Shown piece after piece: positions 4,755 through 11,123 of a stretch of DNA of 11,123 nt (position 1 is its first letter; each line of letters begins with the position of its first letter). Origin of the DNA: Candidatus Woesearchaeota archaeon (lineage in GTDB: Archaea > Nanobdellota > Nanobdellia > Woesearchaeales > UBA10107). Both the position numbers and the translations under genes were made by a program. Where the stretch lies: NCBI GenBank assembly GCA_013331965.1, contig DUFL01000011.1, positions 1-11,123 on the forward strand, given 5' to 3'. Below the pieces are notes generated by a model that had not been told where the DNA came from, searched no databases, and was given only the letters and a program-made list of their open reading frames with translations.

Positions 4755-5984
4755 TTACTTTCCTTTAATAATCGCATAAGCTCTCAATGCCATTCCAATT
4801 ACGAATGAAGCAACAGCTCCGATTGCCAATCTGTCCATAAGCAATTGATTTCCTATGTAGAATGAGTATATGCTTCCAATTAATGCAGCAAAAGCCGCAA
4901 AGATCAGGAAATTTCCAAAGACATATTTCTTTCTGTGCGAGACTGATTTAGCAGCATGTGCCATTCTTTTTGCAGGTGCTTTTGTATCAAGAACAACACT
5001 TGCTCCGTAAGTGTCGTCTTCAGGAACTTCCTGTTTTTCAAGATTTCTTTCAATCTGCCTTAATTCTCTTGTGAAATCAACAGAAGAAACTTTGTTTCTT
5101 AAGTCTTTCTTCACATCTTCAATCTCTTTTCTTGTAGCGTAAGTTTTTGCGTCTCCAAGTCTTGACATATCTTTTCTTACATCGTTGAATTCATCGCTTA
5201 TGTCGTTAATTAATCCTTTTATCTGGTTTACAGATATGTTTTCTTTGTTCTGCTTCTTCAATGAGGATATCTCGTTTGACATTCCTTCAAATTCTTTGTT
5301 GATATCATCAAGTATCTTTTTGACTTCAGTATCTTTAACGAAAGATGCTTCTCTTTTAGCAACAGCTTCTATATCTTTTCTTATTGAAGCAAAGTCTTTG
5401 CTTACGTCATTGAGAACGCCTTTTATGTCGTCTTTTGTGACGCAGGCCTTTCTTAAGTTTGCAAGATCTTCGTTTGTCGATGCGATTCTTTTCGCCAAAA
5501 ATCTTGTATGTTCTTCAATGTCCTGCCTTCTCAACAAATCTCTTCTCTGTTCAGCTTCTCTTACGATTACTGCCATTCTGTTTAGTTCAGAATTAATCTG
5601 CTCGACGACAGTTTTCATTTGAGTCTCAGAAACATTTTTCCTGTTGACATCGTCAATCTTGACATTCAGCGCAGCAACTTTCGCTGAAAGCTCATCTGTG
5701 GCTTCCTGCAGAGTTTTTGAGCCGCCCATGACTCTTAATTGTTTTTCTAAATCCCAGACTTTTTTCAGTCCTTCGTTTATCTCTCCTATCTTGATTTTTA
5801 AAACATTGAACTTGTCGGTTGTCACAACTTCGGTTCTTGCGGCATCAAGGTTCTTTTTAAGAGTCAATTGCTGTTCAGCTTGGCTGCTTAAAGCGAACTT
5901 TATCTCATTCATGTCTTTCTTTATATTGCCGAAAGAATTCTCAAGCGCTCTGTTGAGCTGTGCTATTGACTTAGTGTTTAACAT
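4755..5984 (-). CDS. Repeat-bearing coiled-coil protein with two C-terminal membrane helices
   Basis: This 409-residue protein is not recognised. Most of it is charged, heptad-like helix. It carries a degenerate module of about 34 residues following roughly (T/S)xxxIKxxLxDIxxEFxxxRKDI, clearest at 182-205, 216-239 and 251-273, with weaker copies near 118-140 and 55-76. A basic hinge (340-353) precedes two hydrophobic segments (about 354-376 and 385-405), then a short basic tail. This predicts a tail-anchored protein with a long cytoplasmic rod. It could act as a scaffold, tether or cell-envelope organiser, but no enzymatic motif is present. It has its own strong TATA box 25-26 nt before the ATG. 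Confidence 0.82.
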   Translation of the reverse strand: MLNTKSIAQLNRALENSFGNIKKDMNEIKFALSSQAEQQLTLKKNLDAARTEVVTTDKFNVLKIKIGEINEGLKKVWDLEKQLRVMGGSKTLQEATDELSAKVAALNVKIDDVNRKNVSETQMKTVVEQINSELNRMAVIVREAEQRRDLLRRQDIEEHTRFLAKRIASTNEDLANLRKACVTKDDIKGVLNDVSKDFASIRKDIEAVAKREASFVKDTEVKKILDDINKEFEGMSNEISSLKKQNKENISVNQIKGLINDISDEFNDVRKDMSRLGDAKTYATRKEIEDVKKDLRNKVSSVDFTRELRQIERNLEKQEVPEDDTYGASVVLDTKAPAKRMAHAAKSVSHRKKYVFGNFLIFAAFAALIGSIYSFYIGNQLLMDRLAIGAVASFVIGMALRAYAIIKGK

Positions 5985-6003
5985 CAGCGCTAACCAAACC
6001 TAA

Positions 6004-6015
6004 TTTATATATAAA
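6004..6015 (-). promoter_or_regulatory. Strong TATA box for the coiled-coil membrane protein gene
   Basis: The sequence is the palindrome TTTATATATAAA, the best TATA match in the window. It is centred about 26 nt before the ATG at 5984, predicting a leaderless and probably well-expressed transcript. Confidence 0.7.
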
Positions 6016-6058
6016 GCTTTTGTTTTTTCACTATATGCAAGTGGTTAAAATTGGCATT

Positions 6059-6355
6059 TTAGGGCTTATATGGTACTCTTAGAAATGTCTTGCAGTTCAG
6101 GCAGAAGTAGGTCTTTTTGCCCTTGTTAAGCCTTATCCTGAGCGTTTTAGAGCTGTGATAGACTCCGCAGTTCTTGCAGAATTTACGCTTTAATTCAGGA
6201 GGAATCCTTACTTTATGCCTGCCGGATATCTTTCTTGCCAATGAGACATAGCGGTTTGCATAGTCTGGTCTGATTTCTGCCTGCCTGAACAGTTCCTTGA
6301 TTCTATCCAAAGCAACGGTTTTCGCATTATTTTTGCGTTTCTGGAATTTATTCAT
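6059..6355 (-). CDS. rnp4: RNase P protein component 4 (Rpp21 family)
   Basis: Rpp21 (RNP4) is a zinc-ribbon subunit of archaeal RNase P. It pairs with Rpp29 on the specificity domain of the RNase P RNA and helps remove tRNA 5' leaders. The 98-residue protein has the expected architecture: two N-terminal helices (about 8-42) with basic residues, the conserved PPELKRKFCKNCG segment (52-64), and a zinc ribbon with Cys60, Cys63, Cys85 and Cys88. The length fits the family. The ATG at 6355 has a TATA-like box 26 nt upstream. Its likely substrates include the two tRNA precursors in this window. Confidence 0.92.
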   Translation of the reverse strand: MNKFQKRKNNAKTVALDRIKELFRQAEIRPDYANRYVSLARKISGRHKVRIPPELKRKFCKNCGVYHSSKTLRIRLNKGKKTYFCLNCKTFLRVPYKP

Positions 6356-6376
6356 AAAATTAGTTCGACTCTGTCC

Positions 6377-6386
6377 TTTTTAAAAC
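6377..6386 (-). promoter_or_regulatory. TATA-like box for the Rpp21 gene
   Basis: The minus strand reads TTTTAAAAA, centred 26 nt before the ATG at 6355. The intergenic region to 6538 holds this promoter, the divergent promoter at 6511, and an AT-rich inverted repeat, but no gene I can support. Confidence 0.55.
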
Positions 6387-6510
6387 TATTCGGAAGCAAC
6401 CGGCTCAATCCATCATGCCGTACCCCTGCTTGATTTTTGTTTTAATAATAACAAACTAAAAAGTTAATCTAAATTTACACTTGCTAATAACCTTTCATGC
6501 ACCAAAAACA

Positions 6511-6517
6511 ATATAAA
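6511..6517 (+). promoter_or_regulatory. TATA box for the coiled-coil/Nip7-like operon
   Basis: ATATAAA is centred 25 nt before the ATG at 6539. This selects that ATG over the upstream in-frame ATG at 6497, which would lie upstream of the box. Confidence 0.6.
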
Positions 6518-6538
6518 CCAACTCGCAGTTGGATATTC

Positions 6539-7774
6539 ATGTTTAAGTTTTTCAAAGGGCTGTTTGGACAAGGCAGGACACAGGAAGAGATATATTTTTC
6601 GGATATCGGAGTCTGGTTTGAAAATAAGCTCAGGGAAAGCAGCCTTTCAAAAGATCTTTCTGAACTTTTTAGCAAAGTAAGCAGGGCATCAGCTGTGATT
6701 GCAGTTTCGATAAAAAAAATCGCACGCAAAATCATAGAAAACGAGCTTCCTCCAGAACACAGGACTACAATCGACGAATACAGGGACGATTACATCTCGA
6801 AAGTTCAGAATTTCCTTAAGCAGATAAGCATAGAAAAAAAGGATCCGGAATCAATCCTGAATTATTATGAAGATATTTCTGCCGCATTGGAGCAGGTAAA
6901 GGACAGCACTAAGAATCATTTTTCAGTGATACAGAAATTCTTTGAAAATGAGGCGTTAAACATAAATGAAGCGATGAATTCCCTAAATGAATCTAAATCG
7001 AGGCTTGATAAACTGATAAAGAAAGAAAACGGAGTAAAATATGTGAATGATATTTTGAAACTTATCCAGCTCATAAAGAAAAAGAACAAATTATTATTCG
7101 ATCTCAAAGAACAGATAGAAAAGAATGAGATAAAGAAAAAAGAGTCTGAGAAATACAGGGAATATCTGGAAACAGAACTAGATGATCTGAAAACAGCAGA
7201 AGAATACTCGAAATATGACCAGTTATTATCAAAGCAGATAAGACTTGAGAAAGAGATGGAAAGAGAAGATCAAAACATCTCTATATTATTTTCTCCAATA
7301 CTAAAGCTATTATTCGAATATGACAAGAGAGAATTGGGAGCAGACCGGGCTTTAGCAAGACAGTATGCTTCGAGCCCGATTCAGAGCCTGCATAATGACA
7401 AAGGATTATGGATTCTGTCTTTGCTGCAGTCTGTCTCCTCAAAACTTCCTGAATTGGAAGAAAATGAGCAGAAAAGAATCAGATTGAAGCAATTCATTTT
7501 TGCGATAAACGAGAATCTGCTGAAAGATTATCTTTCAAAAAGAAATCTTATCCAGGAAGCGATAAGCAGCGTCAGAAGGCAGATAATGTCAGACAATACC
7601 AGCACAAAGATAGGCGATGTTAATTATAAGATGAAGCATGCTAATGAGCAGGTCAAGACTGCGGAAGAAAACAGGAAAAAGCGTGAGGAAGAGATTTCAG
7701 TGCTTAATCCTGAGAAAGATTTATTAATGCTGGAAAAGAAATTAAGTCTGTTAGGCAGGATTAAGATAATATGA
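6539..7774 (+). CDS. Soluble coiled-coil protein of unknown function
   Basis: This 411-residue protein is not recognised. It opens with a hydrophobic/basic patch (MFKFFKGLF), then mixed helices to about 150. A long charged coiled coil runs about 152-245, a more globular segment 246-345 (with the near-aromatic WILSLLQSV), and a second coiled coil 360-405. There is no obvious membrane helix and no nucleotide-binding loop, although the coil-globule-coil plan recalls SMC-like or tethering proteins. I chose the start at 6539 because the TATA box sits 25 nt upstream; 6497 would give 14 more residues. Its stop overlaps the ATG of the Nip7-like gene (ATGA, 7771-7774), so the two are probably translated together, hinting at a link to ribosome or RNA work. 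Confidence 0.8.
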   Translation: MFKFFKGLFGQGRTQEEIYFSDIGVWFENKLRESSLSKDLSELFSKVSRASAVIAVSIKKIARKIIENELPPEHRTTIDEYRDDYISKVQNFLKQISIEKKDPESILNYYEDISAALEQVKDSTKNHFSVIQKFFENEALNINEAMNSLNESKSRLDKLIKKENGVKYVNDILKLIQLIKKKNKLLFDLKEQIEKNEIKKKESEKYREYLETELDDLKTAEEYSKYDQLLSKQIRLEKEMEREDQNISILFSPILKLLFEYDKRELGADRALARQYASSPIQSLHNDKGLWILSLLQSVSSKLPELEENEQKRIRLKQFIFAINENLLKDYLSKRNLIQEAISSVRRQIMSDNTSTKIGDVNYKMKHANEQVKTAEENRKKREEEISVLNPEKDLLMLEKKLSLLGRIKII

Positions 7775-8205
7775 CTGAAGTTGAAAGCTTTACAAAGAAG
7801 TTCACTAAGGACAGGATAAGCAATGTTGTCCAGGTAAACAGGAATTTCTTTCAGGTCAACGAAGATCTGATAAATTTTAAATCAAAGATAAAACAGGAGC
7901 CGTTTGCGCTTGGAACATATCTTGGTTCCGGAAAGCCTTTTCATCCAAGCGTTGCACTTTTGGACTGGCTGGATAAAAGAACTGAAAATTATGTTATTAT
8001 TGATAAAAAAGCAGCGTGGTTATTTCTTTGTGGGAGAGATGTGTTCGCTGAATCCGTTATTCGACAAAATGTTAATGATGGAAAATTAGTCTTAGTTAAG
8101 AATGAGAATGACGAGGTTCTTGGCCTGGGAGAGATGACAGGAAGAAAAGTTTCAATTAAGAACTTGCTGGACAAGGGAGATTTCTTAAGAAGAGAGAGGC
8201 ATTAA
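7771..8205 (+). CDS. Nip7-like pre-PUA/PUA RNA-binding protein
   Basis: Nip7 proteins bind RNA and take part in large ribosomal subunit assembly; archaeal homologues are about 150-170 residues. This 144-residue protein has a pre-PUA half ending in LGTYLGSGKPFHPSVALLDWL (48-67, GKPFHPS being characteristic) and a PUA half from about 75: KKAAWLFLCGRDVF (79-92) and KLVLVKNENDEVLGLG (105-120). It is slightly short for the family at the C-terminus. It is translationally coupled to the coiled-coil gene before it. Its TAA overlaps the stop of the convergent methyltransferase gene (8202-8205). A different pre-PUA/PUA family member is the main alternative. Confidence 0.8.
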   Translation: MTEVESFTKKFTKDRISNVVQVNRNFFQVNEDLINFKSKIKQEPFALGTYLGSGKPFHPSVALLDWLDKRTENYVIIDKKAAWLFLCGRDVFAESVIRQNVNDGKLVLVKNENDEVLGLGEMTGRKVSIKNLLDKGDFLRRERH

Positions 8206-9116
8206 ACTTTCCTTATCCTTGCAACAAAAAACCCTTCAGAATTGTTATTATGGGGCCATATCCTTAAGCATTTAGAAACTTCTTTGTTATATTGTTCGTT
8301 TTCAAATTCTGTAAAGCATTCACTTCTGTTTATGTCAAGTTTGATTTCTTCCAATTCAGCGTTTGGAAACTTTTCTAATAACCATGAAACAACCCCCTCA
8401 TCTTCCTGAGGTTCCATCGTGCATGTCGAATAAACCAAAATACCATTTTCTCTCAGATTATTAAACGCGTTTGCGATTAATTTCTTTTGCAGTCCGGACA
8501 GTCTTTCAATTAATCCCGGGTTCCAGTCAATAGCACTTCTTGCACTTTTCATTATAGTTCCTGTTCCTGAACAAGGCGCATCAAGAAGTATTTTATCGAA
8601 CTGTCCTTTTATGTGCTGTCCCTGTGATTTCATCAAAGCAATATTTTTTAATCCCATCCTCTGAACATTGATTCCTAATGAAGCAAGCCTGTCCCCTGTA
8701 ACGTCATTTGCCAAAATTATCCCTGTGTTTTTCATATACTGTCCAATCTGTGTTGTTTTACTTCCTGGCGCAGCAGCGATATCAAGTACAGCATCATTTT
8801 CTTCCGGATTCAAAACGACAGGCGGTATCATCGAGGCTGATTCCTGGACATAGAAATAACCTAAAGCGTGTTCAAGCAAATTTCCTAAATCAGTCCTTTC
8901 CCCCTCAATCCAGAATCCTTCTTTGCACCATGGAATTGGAGTCAATCTAAATCCCTGCTTCTCAAGCCTTTTTTTAAGATCAGGAATTGAAATCTTTAAA
9001 GTATTTACTCTTATGCTTTTTCTCAGCCATTCAGTTGAAGACTTGCTGAACTTATTCCAGTCAGTAAGTTTTTTATATCTTTCAATGAATTTTTCCTTGA
9101 ATTGAAGTTCTGTCAT
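8202..9116 (-). CDS. RsmB/NOP2-type RNA 5-methylcytosine methyltransferase
   Basis: These SAM-dependent enzymes make 5-methylcytosine in tRNA or rRNA; small archaeal members often methylate tRNA near the variable loop. The 304-residue protein has an N-terminal RNA-binding segment with RKSIRVNTLK (32-41), the YFYVQESASMIPP region (87-99), the SAM-binding loop DIAAAPGSKTTQ (112-123), motif IV DAPCSGTGT (179-187) with the release cysteine Cys182, and motif VI YSTCT (229-233) with the nucleophile Cys232, followed by EDEGVV. Both cysteines are intact, so it should be active. No PUA domain is attached, which fits the short archaeal NOP2/SUN tRNA enzymes better than NSUN6-like proteins. The exact target is not readable. 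A TATA-like box lies 26 nt before the ATG. Confidence 0.93.
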   Translation of the reverse strand: MTELQFKEKFIERYKKLTDWNKFSKSSTEWLRKSIRVNTLKISIPDLKKRLEKQGFRLTPIPWCKEGFWIEGERTDLGNLLEHALGYFYVQESASMIPPVVLNPEENDAVLDIAAAPGSKTTQIGQYMKNTGIILANDVTGDRLASLGINVQRMGLKNIALMKSQGQHIKGQFDKILLDAPCSGTGTIMKSARSAIDWNPGLIERLSGLQKKLIANAFNNLRENGILVYSTCTMEPQEDEGVVSWLLEKFPNAELEEIKLDINRSECFTEFENEQYNKEVSKCLRIWPHNNNSEGFFVARIRKV

Positions 9117-9137
9117 AACTTGCCTTTATTAGTCTCA

Positions 9138-9146
9138 TTTAATATA
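9138..9146 (-). promoter_or_regulatory. TATA-like box for the m5C methyltransferase gene
   Basis: The minus strand reads TATATTAAA, centred 26 nt before the ATG at 9116, predicting a leaderless transcript. It shares a short divergent intergenic region with the next plus-strand gene. Confidence 0.6.
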
Positions 9147-9164
9147 CTTTTGCCTATGGTAACA

Positions 9165-9171
9165 TTTAAAA
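9165..9171 (+). promoter_or_regulatory. Possible TATA-like box for the 134-residue protein gene
   Basis: TTTAAAA is centred about 32 nt before the ATG at 9200, slightly farther than elsewhere in the window. A start 25 nt downstream would leave a leader of about 6 nt. Confidence 0.4.
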
Positions 9172-9199
9172 GTAAGCTATAATTAAGCAAAATATTCAA

Positions 9200-9604
9200 A
9201 TGGGAGTTAACTATTCAGTTTTGGAAAAAGCAGGATTTAAGAGACTTATTCCGACCGGGACCGAGACAGGTAGATTATTTTCTTTTGATTCTCCATTGCA
9301 ATTAGAAACAAAGAGAATAATAATTGAAACACCTCCGATGGTAGACATACATGTTGGACAATACCTGAGAGGCAGAGTTAAACAAATTTTGTTTGCTTCA
9401 CGAGGTTCACAACCATCTATATGCTCTATCGTTGAAAGAAGCGATTTGAAAGACGATTTATTAGTTCTTGGTAAAGCTGGTTGGTTGACTCCGTCAGATA
9501 CATCCAGAATTTTCAAAAGACATTTTTATGCTGGAGGAAATCCAATTAAAATTAAAGATTTTGAATTACATCGTAATGATTATCCTTTTACTAAATCTTC
9601 TTAA
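9200..9604 (+). CDS. Unrecognised 134-residue soluble protein
   Basis: I do not recognise this protein. It has no membrane segment or signal peptide. The middle looks beta-rich (RIIIETPPMVDIHVG, 39-53; GRVKQILFAS, 58-67), followed by DDLLVLGKAGWLTPSDTSRIF (85-105) and a polar C-terminus. One cysteine is present (75). The composition, with alternating beta segments and basic residues, could suit a small nucleic-acid-binding or PUA-like fold, but this is only an impression. It overlaps the 3' end of elp3 by 14 nt in the convergent direction. Its codons favour A/T at third positions somewhat more than the flanking genes. Confidence 0.65.
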   Translation: MGVNYSVLEKAGFKRLIPTGTETGRLFSFDSPLQLETKRIIIETPPMVDIHVGQYLRGRVKQILFASRGSQPSICSIVERSDLKDDLLVLGKAGWLTPSDTSRIFKRHFYAGGNPIKIKDFELHRNDYPFTKSS

Positions 9605-11123
9605 CCATATAAGGCCCTTCCTGTTTATATCCTAGTTTCTTATAATATTCTCTCGCTCCTATTCCTGAAATGACAACGAGTTTCTTCTTCCTGTCTTTCT
9701 TTGCCTGTTTTTCAGCAAGTCTCAGCAGTTCTTTTCCAACTCCTTTGTGCTGTATCAATCCCGATTCTCCGATAGGGACTACAGAACCGTAAACGTGCAG
9801 CTCTCTTATTATTGCTGAATCTTTTGTTATCTCTTTTCTTAAAATCTGAGAAGGATATCTCATCCTTACAAAACCGACAATCGCGTCCTGTTTTTTTGTA
9901 TCTGCCGAGATGAAGAATTCCTTTCCTTCAGACGCATTATATTCCATTGTATTGTAAATTATTTTATCATCTGGGTCATGTCTTCCGAGCTCTCTGCATC
10001 TAATGCACTGGCATATTATTCCTTTTTTATTCGCAGCTTCATCGACATGCTGCCTCAAATTGCTTAAGATGCCATTTTCCATGAATTTAGGAGGAATATC
10101 CCTCTGGACACGCATTATTCTGCAGTATTTCTCGACAAACATTTCTCCTTCTGAGATTATATCTGCGGCTTGTTCAGTTGTCAATGGCTTAAAATTTCCA
10201 CTTTTCATTTCTAAATAAAGCAATGTTCCTCTCGATACCATGCATGGATAAATTTTCATCATGTCAGGACGGAAATTTTCATTTTCAAATAATTCTCTGA
10301 ATGCCTGTATGTCCCTCTCTCTGTTCATCAAAGGAAGGCCTATCATGAAATGAAAATTGAGCTTAAATCCAAGGTCTTTCAGAATTTTGATGCTCTCGAT
10401 TGTTTCTTTTAACGTATGTCCGCGATTGATTTTCTTCAGAACATCATCATAAAGAGTCTGGACTCCCAATTCAACTCTGGTACATCCCAATCTTAACATT
10501 TCATTCCCATGTTTTAATAATCCCCAGTCAGGTTTTGTTTCGATTGTCAGTCCAATACATCTTACTTTTGCTTTTTCATTCTTTTTCTGCTCTTTTTCCA
10601 GCGTTGATTTCTTTTTTAATTTTTTGATCTTTTCAATTATTTTCTGAGTCATGTCTTCCTCAAATGTATGCGGAAGCTCGAAGAATTCCTTGAATTTATC
10701 AATATCGAGCTCATTTTTCCTGAAAAATTCTTTCGAGAAATCATTTAACGCTTTGAAACAGTCGGTTACAAATTCTTCCTGATATTCTTTCGGAGTCGCG
10801 GGGAATGTTCCTCCCATTATTATCAGCTCAACCTTATCTATATTATGCCCCAATAGAATATACTGCTCTAATCTGTTGAAAATCTGGATGTAAGCGTCAT
10901 AATCTGCTCTTTTTCCGCGCATAGTCGCAGGTTCATGTCCGGTATAGCTTTGAGGGGTATCTCCAAACGCGCTTTTCAATCCGCCTGGGCACATTGTGCA
11001 TCTTCCGTGAGGACATGCAGACGGCTTAGTCATAACAGCAACGGGAGCAACTCCGGAGATTGTTCTTGTTGTTTTAGTATGAATGTATTTTTTTAATAAT
11101 GTTTGGTCTTTTTTATCAGCTTT
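9591..11123 (-). CDS. elp3: Elp3 tRNA uridine(34) acetyltransferase, 5' end outside the window
   Basis: Elp3 combines a radical SAM domain with a GNAT acetyltransferase to make carboxymethyluridine-type modifications at tRNA wobble U34; archaeal Elp3 works without the other Elongator subunits. The frame is open to the window edge, giving 510 visible residues. The first internal ATG, at 11033, is not the start, because family-like sequence (ISGVAPVAVMTKPSACPHG) runs through it. The iron-sulfur motif CPHGRCTMCPGG is present, followed by GGTFPA, IGLTIETKPD, RLGCTRVELGVQTLYDDVL and FHFMIGLP of the radical SAM barrel. The CQCIRCRELG cysteine cluster follows. The GNAT domain has RELHVYG, the acetyl-CoA loop HKGVGKELL and the terminal YYKKLGYKQEGPYMVK. 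A charged insertion (KIIEKIKKLKKKSTLEKEQ) sits in the SAM domain. Only a short N-terminus should be missing. Confidence 0.95.
   Translation of the reverse strand, partial: KADKKDQTLLKKYIHTKTTRTISGVAPVAVMTKPSACPHGRCTMCPGGLKSAFGDTPQSYTGHEPATMRGKRADYDAYIQIFNRLEQYILLGHNIDKVELIIMGGTFPATPKEYQEEFVTDCFKALNDFSKEFFRKNELDIDKFKEFFELPHTFEEDMTQKIIEKIKKLKKKSTLEKEQKKNEKAKVRCIGLTIETKPDWGLLKHGNEMLRLGCTRVELGVQTLYDDVLKKINRGHTLKETIESIKILKDLGFKLNFHFMIGLPLMNRERDIQAFRELFENENFRPDMMKIYPCMVSRGTLLYLEMKSGNFKPLTTEQAADIISEGEMFVEKYCRIMRVQRDIPPKFMENGILSNLRQHVDEAANKKGIICQCIRCRELGRHDPDDKIIYNTMEYNASEGKEFFISADTKKQDAIVGFVRMRYPSQILRKEITKDSAIIRELHVYGSVVPIGESGLIQHKGVGKELLRLAEKQAKKDRKKKLVVISGIGAREYYKKLGYKQEGPYMVKKI

Noticed and set aside
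5185..6003. Plus-strand open frames opposite the coiled-coil gene
   Set aside because: Ser/Leu/Phe-rich translations typical of the reverse strand of a coiled-coil gene; no start signal.
6436..6455. Inverted repeat TTTGTT...AACAAA between the divergent genes
   Set aside because: Six AT-rich base pairs with an 8-nt loop are expected by chance here; it could be an operator but nothing supports that.
10944..11033. Starting elp3 at the ATG at 11033
   Set aside because: Conserved Elp3-like sequence continues upstream in frame to the window edge, so the real start is outside.

Overview
The window looks like a piece of an AT-rich archaeal chromosome, most likely from a small-genome DPANN lineage (Woesearchaeota/Pacearchaeota-like; the lineage is an inference). 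Archaeal markers are an Hel308-family helicase, an Rpp21-type RNase P subunit, a Nip7-like pre-PUA/PUA protein, a Dph2 N-terminus, a stand-alone Elp3, and two tRNA genes with short introns spliced through bulge-helix-bulge (BHB) type structures. Almost every transcription unit has a TATA-like box centred about 25-28 nt upstream of its ATG and no Shine-Dalgarno sequence, which predicts leaderless transcripts.

Layout. 78-1640 (-): the C-terminal two-thirds of an Hel308 helicase, lacking the first RecA domain. 1683-2690 (-): a ParB-like protein. 2735-3385 (-): a free-standing LAGLIDADG endonuclease. 3451-3662 (-): tRNA-Ile(GAT) with a 22-nt intron inside the anticodon stem, and tRNA-Asn(GTT) with an intron of about 30 nt, transcribed together. 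3712-4722 (-): a compact operon of a six-cysteine membrane-anchored protein, an 87-residue Dph2 N-terminal fragment, and a five-helix membrane protein overlapping it by ATGA. 4755-5984 (-): a repeat-bearing coiled-coil protein with two C-terminal membrane helices. 6059-6355 (-): RNase P subunit Rpp21. 6539-8205 (+): a coiled-coil protein of unknown function overlapping a Nip7-like gene. 8202-9116 (-): an RsmB/NOP2-type RNA m5C methyltransferase. 9200-9604 (+): an unrecognised 134-residue protein. 9591-11123 (-): Elp3, running off the right edge.

How the genes fit together. Much of the window serves RNA maturation and translation: tRNAs, RNase P, m5C methylation, Elp3 wobble-uridine modification, Nip7-like ribosome assembly and a Dph2 remnant. 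The odd segment is about 1.6-4.2 kb. There a helicase without its N-terminal motor domain and a Dph2 without its C-terminal domains flank ParB, a homing endonuclease and intron-bearing tRNAs. This suggests rearrangement or accessory-gene turnover around a tRNA locus. The clearest structural find is a complete BHB splice motif placed at tRNA position 30/31.
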